This document shows, piece by piece, positions 7,310 to 13,210 of a DNA stretch of 13,210 nt. The stretch's first letter is position 1. Each line of letters starts with the position of its first letter. Both the position numbers and the translations under genes were made by a program. Source of the DNA: Planctomycetales bacterium (GTDB lineage Bacteria; Planctomycetota; Phycisphaerae; SM23-33); the NCBI GenBank assembly GCA_030642005.1, contig DAOWOP010000064.1, positions 1-13,210 of the forward strand, written 5' to 3'. A model generated the notes under the pieces. It was not told the DNA's origin. It made no database searches and worked only from the letters and a program-made list of their open reading frames with translations.

Positions 7310-8647
7310 TCAGTCGAATCTTTCATGGCCGGCTATTACATCGCGATAGTAGTAGAAACTATCTTTGGGTACGCGGCGCTGATTGACGTAGTCGCAATAG
7401 ACGATCCCGAACCGCTTCGTGTAGCCGTACGACCATTCAAAGTTGTCGATGAAAGACCACAGCAAGTAGCCCCTCAGATCCACACCGTCGGTGATCGCCT
7501 CGGCGCAGGATCGCATGTATTTTCTGAGGAAATCGATCCTTTCGGCGTCGTGGCACCGTCCGTCCGGGTTGAGCATATCGGCCGTCGCACAGCCGTTCTC
7601 CGTGATGTAGATTGCCGGGTGATCGTATTGCTCATCAATCCATTTCAGCAGCCGATAGAGTCCCGGCGGCGTGATGGGCCAGCCCATGTCGGTCAGCCGA
7701 TGATGCGTCGGGAGGAACTTGTACTTTTCCGGGTGCGATTCATCATACGCAGCCGCCTCTTCCCAGTACATGTTCAAACCCAGGAAATCCATTTTTCGGG
7801 CAATGATTTCCATGTCGCCGTCTTCAACCGGCAGGGGGCAATCGGGATATGCGTCCAGATGCCGCTGCGGATACCCCTTACCAAATATCGGACCAAGGAA
7901 CATCCGCTCCCATTTATCTTTGGCTCGATCTGCGGCCAGTACGTCTTCTTCTCGGCGTGTGGCTGGACGAACCGCCGACGGATTGGGCGCAATTCCTATC
8001 TTGCCGTTCTGGCCCGTGTCGCGATATGCCTGAAGCGCAAGCCCGTGGGCAAGATTCAGGTGGTGGACGGCCCGATAGGCCTGCGGTGAGTCCTTAATCC
8101 CCGGTGCGTGGATGCCTGCCTCGTATCCGACATATGCCGCACACGCCGGCTCGTTCAACGTTATCCAGAACTTCACCTTATCGCCGAGTTCTTCAAAGCA
8201 CTCGGCTGCGTAGTCGGCGAAGTATTGGGCGGTTTGGCGCGCGGGCCAACCACCTTCGTCCTGAAGCGCCTGCGGCAGGTCCCAGTGATAAAGCGTTACC
8301 ATCGGTTGTATCCCAGCCGCCAGCAGTTTGTCGATAAGGCGATGATAGTAGTCAAAACCGGCGGGGTTACGCTGCCCTTTACCTTGGGGGAAAATCCTCG
8401 GCCAGGCGATGGAAAAACGGTATGCCCCAAGCCCCAGGTCGCTCATCAGGGCTACATCTTCTTCGTAACGATGATACTGGTCGCAGGAAACGTCCCCGGT
8501 GTGCCCGTGAAGGGTCTTTCCGGGCGTGCGGGAAAATGTGTCCCATATACTCACGCCCCGTCCGGCTTCGTTTGTCGCGCCCTCAACCTGGTACGAAGCC
8601 GTAGCCACACCCCAAAGAAAATCATCAGGAAACTGCAATCCGGACAT
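7310..8647 (-). CDS. GH1 family beta-glucosidase / beta-glycosidase
   Basis: This 445-residue glycoside hydrolase family 1 enzyme has no signal peptide, so it should act in the cytoplasm on imported oligosaccharides or glycosides. It uses a retaining mechanism. The start FPDDFLWGVATASYQVEG (residues 6-23) is the family N-terminal signature. The acid/base is Glu166 in TLNEP (163-167) and the nucleophile is Glu350 in YITENG (347-352). The aglycone/glycone-site segments GYLLWSFIDNFEWSYGYTKR (393-412) are intact. Length is normal for the family. The start ATG (8647-8645) is preceded by GAAGGA, eight bases away, and a plausible promoter lies upstream. No transporter or sugar regulator is adjacent. 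GH1 substrate range (glucosides, galactosides, phospho-glycosides) cannot be fixed from these motifs. Confidence 0.95.
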   Translation of the reverse strand: MSGLQFPDDFLWGVATASYQVEGATNEAGRGVSIWDTFSRTPGKTLHGHTGDVSCDQYHRYEEDVALMSDLGLGAYRFSIAWPRIFPQGKGQRNPAGFDYYHRLIDKLLAAGIQPMVTLYHWDLPQALQDEGGWPARQTAQYFADYAAECFEELGDKVKFWITLNEPACAAYVGYEAGIHAPGIKDSPQAYRAVHHLNLAHGLALQAYRDTGQNGKIGIAPNPSAVRPATRREEDVLAADRAKDKWERMFLGPIFGKGYPQRHLDAYPDCPLPVEDGDMEIIARKMDFLGLNMYWEEAAAYDESHPEKYKFLPTHHRLTDMGWPITPPGLYRLLKWIDEQYDHPAIYITENGCATADMLNPDGRCHDAERIDFLRKYMRSCAEAITDGVDLRGYLLWSFIDNFEWSYGYTKRFGIVYCDYVNQRRVPKDSFYYYRDVIAGHERFD

Positions 8648-8717
8648 TAACCTGTTCCTTCAAACTGTGCTGTTGTTTTTAACCCATTTTCTAACCGAAG
8701 CAAACCTATGAGCGGGA

Positions 8718-8746
8718 ATCATACGAGCACTACTATTGTATTCCAA
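8718..8746 (-). promoter_or_regulatory. Putative sigma70-type promoter of the GH1 gene
   Basis: On the minus strand TTGGAA (8746-8741) and TATGAT (8723-8718) are separated by exactly 17 bases. They match the -35 and -10 consensus at 4 and 5 of 6 positions. This gives a leader of roughly 65 bases before the ATG. It is a sequence match only. Confidence 0.45.
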
Positions 8747-8772
8747 GTTCAATTAAATCCTAAACAGAAAAG

Positions 8773-8808
8773 GCCGCAGATTCGCTTGCCGGCAGGTGAG
8801 TCTGCGGC
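8773..8808. repeat. Long palindromic hairpin in the divergent GH1/sigma intergenic region
   Basis: GCCGCAGA at 8773-8780 pairs with TCTGCGGC at 8801-8808. The pairing continues inward, with a few G-T wobbles, to a central TTGCCGGCAGG, giving about 16 stacked pairs over 36 bases. On the minus strand it is followed by CTTTTCTGTTT, but no gene ends there, so it is not an obvious terminator. The core resembles the palindrome inside the anti-sigma gene at 10213-10233, suggesting an interspersed palindromic repeat. Confidence 0.7.
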
Positions 8809-8906
8809 ATAATCCGTGTCGGCGAAAAATAAATAATTTTCGATAAATCCGTTTTCACCTTATAAGCGTCTAATTAGTCGAACGAAGATTCGAAGCAGGA
8901 GTACGG

Positions 8907-9488
8907 TTGACCGGCAGCGGTGCTAAAGGCGCGTCGCGGGCGGAAGGTGGCGGCACAGATTTTCAACCTGTGTCGGTCCACGAGGGGATTGTACGCGCCG
9001 CTCTGGACGAGTCAGCCGCGTCGGTCCGGCGGTATATCTTCGGAATGTGCGGCGATTGGCACGAAGCCGAGGACATTGCACAGGAAGCCTTGTTGAAGGC
9101 ATGGGACAAGCGGGCGAGTTTCGACGGCAGGGCCAATGCGAAAACGTGGATATTTACGATTGCCCGCAACCAGTGGCTTGACCGGCTTCGCAGGAAGCGT
9201 CGCAGGCCAAGGGAAGAGCCGATGAATGAACAATATCAGGCAGCGATTTCCGCCCCGCCGCTGACAGTACATCGGGGCGAACTGGCAGCCGCTGTGGCCG
9301 GCGCGCTGGACCGCCTGCCCGATGAGCAGCGTGAGGCCCTGTCCATGCGGGAAAGCGAAGGACTGACGTTCACCCGGATTGCCGAGGTGCTCGGTATCCC
9401 AATCGCCACCGCCAAGAGCCGCGTGCGATACGCACTGCTGAAACTGGCCGAGGAACTGAAACCCTTTGGGCCGGAGATTAAAAAATGA
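8907..9488 (+). CDS. ECF-type RNA polymerase sigma factor
   Basis: This 193-residue sigma factor has only regions 2 and 4, as in extracytoplasmic-function (group 4) sigma factors. Region 2 (about 38-100) contains DWHEAEDIAQEALLKAWDKR, the DNA-melting and -10-binding segment with TWIFTIARNQWLDRLRRKRR. Region 4 (about 125-183) has LPDEQREALSMRESEGLTFTRIAEVLGIPIATAKSRV, with the helix-turn-helix for the -35. The best start is TTG at 8907, with AGGAG at 8897-8901 five bases before it; a GTG around 8970 is a weaker alternative. The stop overlaps the next gene as ATGA. This coupling to a zinc-finger anti-sigma gene supports a sigma/anti-sigma pair. A typical GGAAC/CGTC autoregulatory promoter was not found. 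Confidence 0.93.
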   Translation: MTGSGAKGASRAEGGGTDFQPVSVHEGIVRAALDESAASVRRYIFGMCGDWHEAEDIAQEALLKAWDKRASFDGRANAKTWIFTIARNQWLDRLRRKRRRPREEPMNEQYQAAISAPPLTVHRGELAAAVAGALDRLPDEQREALSMRESEGLTFTRIAEVLGIPIATAKSRVRYALLKLAEELKPFGPEIKK

Positions 9489-11374
9489 ACTGCGAACAAG
9501 CCAGCGAAAAACTGATTGACCTGGTGTACGAGGAACTACCGGGCGACGAGGCTCGCGCCGTCGGCGAGCATATTCTCCAATGCCCGCGCTGTCGCGAGGA
9601 GTTCGAGAAACTCCAACTGGCGCGGTCGGCGCTCGTAATGTATCGCGCCGGTGAACCGAAAGGTTCAAAACCCGTGGTTCGCCCATACCGTCGCTTCCTT
9701 ATCGGCGTCGCGGGCGTCGCCGCTGCGATACTTATCGCGGTTGGAGTCTGGATGTTCCAGGAAGGAACCACCGACACCGCTATCGCCGGTCCTGTCGAGA
9801 TCAAGCGTCTGAACGTTTCGTTGACGATCCTGTCCGAGCCGGAAAACTGGCCGGGATACTATCCCCGGTTCCAGCAGGGGCCGGGGCAGATGGAATTCCA
9901 GATGGATGCCCAAGCAAATAACTTCTCGGACGTACAGACATTCCGCAGAGTTATGGGTGGCGGCTGGCGGGGGCTGGCGCTTGTGCGAGACCAGCGGATC
10001 GTCCGCAACATTAAAAGGGGCGTTACGAGCGTCCGCTTCACCGACGTACCTGCCGGCATACTGCCCGATACCGTCCGCCTCCGAAGCCTCGACGACCCCG
10101 ACGGATTGACAATCCTCGAACAAAACTACCAATACGACCTCGCATCAGCGTCGGCGGTGATGAAACGATACATAGATAAAACCGTTACCATCACTTTTAA
10201 GAACGGCGAAACCCTGCCTGCCGGACAGGTAGGCGTAAGCGGTACTCTGTTGAGTTTCGATAGAAATACACTTGTTATTCAACCGGAGGGCGAAGGTCCG
10301 AGGAACATTTCGCGCAAGATGGTCAAGGCGATAACGTTTGAAAAACTGCCCGCAGGTCTGTTGAGCAAACCGACGCTGATGTGGCAACTCAAGAACGCCG
10401 CAGCCGCCAATCAGCAGTTCGAGGTGGCGTATCTGACCGGCGGGCTTACCTGGCGGGCGGATTATATTCTGAAATTACGTCCCGCAGTCCATGTGAAGAA
10501 GAGAGCTGGTCACTTAAGCGACCAGCCCTTGAAGGACAAGGTCTCGATTATCGACACCGCTGATATTGTCGGTTACGCCACAGTAACCAACAATTCCGGC
10601 GTAACTTACGAAAACGCACAACTCAAACTCCTGGCGGGGGATGTGAACCTGATCAAGCCGGAGGTTAACAAGTGGTCGTTTTTTGATGGTAGTCAGTTGA
10701 GCGGTGGGGAAAGCGGCGGGCCGCAGTTCAAGGAGAAGTCGTTCTTTGAATATCATCTTTACACGCTGGGCAGGCCGACGACGATCCGGTCGGCAGAGAC
10801 CAAGCAGATCGAACTTATCTCCGGCAGCGGCATCAGGATGAAGCGAGGCTACGTGTACGATCCGACCGTCAACGCGACGGCTGTTCGCGTCGTCAGCGAA
10901 TTCAAGAACTCCAAAGACAACGGTCTGGGCAAGCCGCTGCCGAAGGGCGTTATCCGCCTGTACGCACCCGACCCGACCGGCGTAAGCACTTACGTTGCAA
11001 AGACTTCGATAGACCACACGCCCAAGGATGAGAAAATCCGCCTGCCGTGGGGCTTTGCGTTCGACATCGTTTGCTCAGTCAAGCAAACCGATTACAAGCG
11101 CCGCGGCTATGATCGGTACCACAAATGGCAGTACGACCTGCGAAACCATAAGGATTATGACGTAACGATTACCATAATCATGCGCCGCCCGAAAACGACC
11201 CATTGGGCCAAGTGCACCAAGGACGGCAAGGACTACCCCTGGCACATCCGCGAGGTCGGCGTCTGGGAGGTCGAGGTGCCCGTCAAGGCCAACTCGGCCG
11301 AGAAGATAATCTTCGAATACAGGCAAAACCCCCAGACCGGCGGCGGATTGAAATCACCTTATGACAGGGACTAG
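9485..11374 (+). CDS. Anti-sigma factor: zf-HC2 zinc finger, one membrane helix, DUF4139-like domain
   Basis: This 629-residue protein is probably the membrane-bound inhibitor of the upstream sigma factor. Residues 1-50 form an anti-sigma zinc-binding domain with Cys3, His29, Cys33 and Cys36, spaced as in ZAS/zf-HC2 proteins. One helix follows at about 70-90 (RFLIGVAGVAAAILIAVGVWM). The remaining 530 residues are exported and match the secreted DUF4139 protein encoded downstream. Shared sequences include LEQNYQYDL (211-219), SGTLLSFD (252-259), EYHLYTLGRPTT (422-433) and IDHTPKDEK (509-517). Residues around 244-251 and 335-355 are insertions relative to the paralogue, each over a DNA palindrome. 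ATG 9485 overlaps the sigma stop by four bases. The TAG stop lies inside a GGG heptamer array, and the last 15-17 residues have no counterpart in the paralogue. DUF4139 function is unknown; a sensor role is inferred from topology. Confidence 0.85.
   Translation: MNCEQASEKLIDLVYEELPGDEARAVGEHILQCPRCREEFEKLQLARSALVMYRAGEPKGSKPVVRPYRRFLIGVAGVAAAILIAVGVWMFQEGTTDTAIAGPVEIKRLNVSLTILSEPENWPGYYPRFQQGPGQMEFQMDAQANNFSDVQTFRRVMGGGWRGLALVRDQRIVRNIKRGVTSVRFTDVPAGILPDTVRLRSLDDPDGLTILEQNYQYDLASASAVMKRYIDKTVTITFKNGETLPAGQVGVSGTLLSFDRNTLVIQPEGEGPRNISRKMVKAITFEKLPAGLLSKPTLMWQLKNAAAANQQFEVAYLTGGLTWRADYILKLRPAVHVKKRAGHLSDQPLKDKVSIIDTADIVGYATVTNNSGVTYENAQLKLLAGDVNLIKPEVNKWSFFDGSQLSGGESGGPQFKEKSFFEYHLYTLGRPTTIRSAETKQIELISGSGIRMKRGYVYDPTVNATAVRVVSEFKNSKDNGLGKPLPKGVIRLYAPDPTGVSTYVAKTSIDHTPKDEKIRLPWGFAFDIVCSVKQTDYKRRGYDRYHKWQYDLRNHKDYDVTITIIMRRPKTTHWAKCTKDGKDYPWHIREVGVWEVEVPVKANSAEKIIFEYRQNPQTGGGLKSPYDRD
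10213..10233. repeat. Palindromic insert inside the anti-sigma gene (first)
   Basis: CCTGCCTG (10213-10220) pairs with CAGGTAGG (10226-10233), eight pairs with one G-T, around a CCGGA loop. It encodes about residues 244-250 of the anti-sigma protein. The paralogue has about eight fewer residues between the conserved KRYID/KKYID and SGTLLSFD motifs. Its core TGCCGGACAGGT resembles TTGCCGGCAGGT in the intergenic hairpin at 8773-8808. Confidence 0.6.
10505..10526. repeat. Palindromic insert inside the anti-sigma gene (second)
   Basis: GCTGGTC (10505-10511) pairs with GACCAGC (10520-10526), and the centre CTTAAG (10513-10518) is itself a palindrome. The whole is a 22-base palindrome with a single A-C mismatch. 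It is translated as AGHLSDQ (residues 341-347), inside a stretch about 21 residues longer than the corresponding part of the paralogue. Confidence 0.65.
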
Positions 11375-11397
11375 GGACTTGGGATTAGGGACTTGGG
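11367..11397 (+). repeat. Heptamer GGG tandem array with G-quadruplex potential, spanning a stop codon
   Basis: Five GGG runs begin at 11367, 11374, 11381, 11388 and 11395, exactly seven bases apart with loops ACTA, ACTT, ATTA and ACTT. This fits the G3N4 pattern of an intramolecular G-quadruplex on the coding strand. The TAG stop of the anti-sigma gene (11372-11374) is made by the repeat itself. Confidence 0.85.
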
Positions 11398-11413
11398 TGA
11401 AAAAAACAGAAAA

Positions 11414-11497
11414 GCCCCGTAAGGGCGAAAGATGGTAGCCCAGGGCGGAAGCCCTGGGAAAAAGGACGCGATTTTTTCAGAGAAGCCCCAGCGGGGC
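11414..11497 (+). repeat. Three-hairpin interspersed element in the leader of the DUF4139 gene
   Basis: Three GC-rich hairpins follow each other: GCCC/GGGC at 11414-11426; CCCAGGGC/GCCCTGGG with a GGAA tetraloop at 11439-11458 (eight perfect pairs); and GCCCC/GGGGC with an AGC loop at 11485-11497. Each is followed by an A-rich GAAAG/GACAGA-like linker. The last ends ten bases before the GGAG of the next gene's ribosome binding site. It resembles AGCCC-GGGCG hairpin repeats I recall in planctomycete and related genomes. As part of the leader RNA it may affect transcript stability or translation. Confidence 0.7.
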
Positions 11498-11521
11498 GAC
11501 AGAAAGAAAGGAGTAAGAAAA

Positions 11522-12940
11522 ATGAACGCGAAGAATTGGATTGTGATGGGATTGATTTGTGTGATGGCGCTGCCGGTGGCGGCGGCCGAGAAAGAGAGCG
11601 TGGCTTTGACCGTCTATAACGGCGGGTACGGCGTGGTGCGCGAGATTCGCAACCTCGACATCGGCGAAGATGGGAACGTTAAATTCAAAGACGTCGCCCG
11701 CCGGATCGACGCGACGACCGTGCACTTCAAGAGCCTGACCGACGAGGCGGCCAAACTACTGGAGCAGAACTATCAGTACGACCTTGTCTCCGCCGACAAA
11801 CTCCTGAAAAAGTACATCGACCGGAAGATCGAGGTCATCTGCGAGGAGCAGACCTACTCCGGGACGCTGCTGTCGTTCGACGGCGGGCAACTGGTGCTGC
11901 GCAGCAAGGACGGCGGGATTATCATGGTCCAGCGGCCTGACAACGTGCGGGACATCCGCTTCGGCGCGCTTCCCGGCGGGCTGCTGACGCGCCCGACGCT
12001 CCTGTGGAAGGTGTTCACGCAAAAGCCCGGCAAGCACACGTGCGAGGTAACCTACCAGACTACCGGCCTGGGATGGCACGCTGAGTACGTCCTTGTCCTC
12101 GGCGGCGACGACGCCATGGCCAACCTGTCCGGCTGGGTCAGCGTGAATAACGCGTCCGGAAAGACGTACAAAGATGCGAAGTTGAAATTCATCGCCGGCG
12201 ACGTCCGACGTGTCCGGCCGACGACGCCAGAGTATGGTGGGCCCGAAGCTAAGCGCATGAGCAGAGGCATGGCCGCGCCGATGCGCGAAAAGGCGTTCTT
12301 CGAGTACCACATGTACACGCTGCCGAGGCCTTCGACGGTGGCGGACAATGAGACCAAGCAGTTGGAGATGTTCACGCCCGCCCGAGGCCTGAAGGTCGAA
12401 AAGAAATACCTCTACAACCCGATGGGTCAGCGCCGCTGGCACTGGTCCGGGCGATACACCGGCCGATCCTACGGCCTGACGTCTTACAAAAAGGTCCAGG
12501 TCTTCATCGAGTTCCAAAACTCGCTGAAGAACAAACTGGGTATCCCGCTTCCGGCAGGGAAGATTCGCGTCTATAAGCAGGACCCCGAAGACAAGGCCCT
12601 TGAGTTCATCGGCGAGGAGAGAATCGACCATACGCCGAAGGATGAGAAACTCTCACTCCAGATCGGCAACGCCTTCGACGTGGTAGGCGAGCGGAAGCAG
12701 AAAGATTACAAGACCCGCCCGCACTGGATGCTGGAAGAGATCGAGATAAAGGTCCGCAATCACAAGAAGACCGACATTACCGTGCGGATCAAGGAGCCGA
12801 TGTACCGCTGCAAGAACTGGGAAATCACCGCCAGGACGCACGAGTTCACCAAACTCGACTCGCGCAACATCGCCTTCGACGTGCCGGTCAAGGCCGACGG
12901 CGAGACGGTGGTAACATACACAGTCGAATACACCTGGTGA
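11522..12940 (+). CDS. Secreted DUF4139 domain protein, paralogue of the anti-sigma sensor region
   Basis: This 472-residue protein has a signal peptide (about 1-22, hydrophobic IVMGLICVMALPVAAA with an AAA cleavage site before Glu23) and no later membrane helix, so it is predicted periplasmic or exported. The mature part is a DUF4139-type protein: VALTVYNGGYGVVREIRNLD at the start, LEQNYQYDLVSADKLLKKYI, SGTLLSFDGG, GLLTRPTLLW, SGWVSVNNASGKTYKDAKLK, EYHMYTLPRPST and IDHTPKDEK. The function of this family is not known to me. ATG 11522 is chosen over the upstream ATG 11432 because AAAGGAG (11507-11513) lies eight bases before it and a signal peptide then starts at once. The extra 30 upstream codons fall in the hairpin repeat. 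It is 147 bases downstream of the anti-sigma gene and probably co-transcribed. Confidence 0.85.
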   Translation: MNAKNWIVMGLICVMALPVAAAEKESVALTVYNGGYGVVREIRNLDIGEDGNVKFKDVARRIDATTVHFKSLTDEAAKLLEQNYQYDLVSADKLLKKYIDRKIEVICEEQTYSGTLLSFDGGQLVLRSKDGGIIMVQRPDNVRDIRFGALPGGLLTRPTLLWKVFTQKPGKHTCEVTYQTTGLGWHAEYVLVLGGDDAMANLSGWVSVNNASGKTYKDAKLKFIAGDVRRVRPTTPEYGGPEAKRMSRGMAAPMREKAFFEYHMYTLPRPSTVADNETKQLEMFTPARGLKVEKKYLYNPMGQRRWHWSGRYTGRSYGLTSYKKVQVFIEFQNSLKNKLGIPLPAGKIRVYKQDPEDKALEFIGEERIDHTPKDEKLSLQIGNAFDVVGERKQKDYKTRPHWMLEEIEIKVRNHKKTDITVRIKEPMYRCKNWEITARTHEFTKLDSRNIAFDVPVKADGETVVTYTVEYTW

Positions 12941-12968
12941 TTTTCAATTTCCGATTTTCAATTGAAAA
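12940..12968. repeat. AT-rich TTTTCAATT repeat just after a stop codon
   Basis: ATTTTCAATTTCC at 12940-12952 begins at the last base of the DUF4139 stop codon and is the reverse complement of 5618-5630. It is followed by the perfect 14-base palindrome TTTTCAATTGAAAA at 12955-12968. Both copies sit immediately 3' of a plus-strand operon facing a minus-strand gene. Confidence 0.5.
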
Positions 12969-12979
12969 ACAGAAGCATC

Positions 12980-13006
12980 GCGCGGCGGGGCTTTGTCCCG
13001 CCGCGC
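12980..13006. terminator. Strong GC hairpin, probable bidirectional terminator
   Basis: GCGCGGCGGG at 12980-12989 pairs perfectly with CCCGCCGCGC at 12997-13006 around a seven-base loop. It lies between the convergent stops of the DUF4139 gene (12940) and trpF (13012). The plus-strand tail ATTGTTTATT is only moderately T-rich, and the minus-strand tail reads GATGCTTCTGTTTTT. Position and stability suggest it ends transcripts from both sides. Confidence 0.65.
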
Positions 13007-13011
13007 ATTGT

Positions 13012-13210
13012 TTATTGCCGGACGGCGTTGATGAAGGCCTGAACTTTCTGTAAATCCTTGACGCCGGGGGCCGATTCTACGCCGCTGGAGACATCCACCA
13101 TCCATGGCTGGACGATTCGAACGGCTTCGGCCACATTTCCAGCATCAAGCCCGCCGGAAAGCACCAGTGGCGGAAGATCGGCGAGTTTGCCCGCCCCCCG
13201 CGCCTCTGCC
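13012..13210 (-). CDS. trpF: Phosphoribosylanthranilate isomerase, C-terminal part (cut by window edge)
   Basis: The minus strand is open from the window edge to a TAA at 13014-13012, giving 65 residues. They contain LVLSGGLDAGNVAEAVRIV and WMVDVSSGVESAPGVKD, the two phosphate-binding loop segments of the (beta/alpha)8 barrel of TrpF. This enzyme converts N-(5-phosphoribosyl)anthranilate to the carboxyphenylamino-deoxyribulose phosphate intermediate of tryptophan synthesis. The ending KVQAFINAVRQ is a normal family C-terminus. The catalytic Cys and the start lie outside the window. No other trp gene is visible, so whether it belongs to a trp operon cannot be told. Confidence 0.9.
   Translation of the reverse strand, partial: AEARGAGKLADLPPLVLSGGLDAGNVAEAVRIVQPWMVDVSSGVESAPGVKDLQKVQAFINAVRQ

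Noticed and set aside
7211..8089. Long plus-strand open frame of 292 codons
   Set aside because: It lies mostly antisense to the GH1 gene, whose catalytic motifs are intact. The frame has no ribosome binding site and no recognisable domain, and its first part is repeat sequence.
8773..8808. Intrinsic terminator on the minus strand
   Set aside because: Although a CTTTTCTGTTT tail follows on the minus strand, no minus-strand gene ends before it. It lies upstream of the GH1 promoter.
8838..8865. Promoter for the sigma operon (TTTCGA, 17 bases, TATAAG)
   Set aside because: The -35 matches consensus at only three positions and no ECF-type GGAAC/CGTC pair was found, so I do not list it as a feature.
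11432..11521. Upstream ATG extending the DUF4139 gene by 30 codons
   Set aside because: It would place a charged peptide encoded by the hairpin repeat ahead of the signal peptide. The ATG at 11522 has a much better ribosome binding site.

Overview
The window looks like a moderately GC-rich bacterial chromosome segment. The content fits Planctomycetota, probably a Phycisphaerae-like lineage: two DUF4139 proteins, an ECF sigma factor with a fused zinc-finger anti-sigma, a planctomycete-style HlyD adaptor, and intergenic mosaics of short GC-rich hairpin repeats. This taxonomic guess is inference from gene content and repeat style; no marker gene was available.

Layout. (1) 1-140: the 5' end of an IS5-like transposase on the minus strand and the probable element end. 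(2) 182-5558: a four-gene plus-strand operon encoding a complete ABC-type tripartite efflux system. It comprises a TolC-family outer-membrane lipoprotein, an HlyD/MacA-like adaptor with a long coiled coil, a MacB/LolD-type ATPase and a MacB/FtsX-type permease, with every junction overlapping. (3) 5648-6919: minus-strand ahcY, S-adenosylhomocysteine hydrolase of the short subtype. (4) 6920-7309: a repeat-rich gap with a 14-nt tandem repeat, several small hairpins and a possible terminator for the next gene. (5) 7310-8647: a minus-strand GH1 beta-glucosidase with a recognisable sigma70-like promoter. (6) 8907-12940: an ECF sigma factor, an anti-sigma protein (zf-HC2 zinc finger, one membrane helix, large DUF4139 region) and, after a hairpin-rich leader, a secreted stand-alone DUF4139 paralogue. 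(7) 12980-13006: a strong GC hairpin, then the C-terminal end of trpF on the minus strand.

The most interesting part is the third module. The anti-sigma protein carries as its extracytoplasmic part the same domain that the downstream gene secretes alone. This suggests a sigma/anti-sigma switch whose sensor and whose neighbouring effector or decoy are paralogues. The fused copy also appears to have acquired in-frame palindromic inserts missing from the free copy. A heptamer GGG array runs through its stop codon, and a three-hairpin element directly precedes the paralogue's ribosome binding site.

The efflux operon is conventional in parts but complete and tightly coupled. The ahcY, GH1 and trpF genes appear ordinary.
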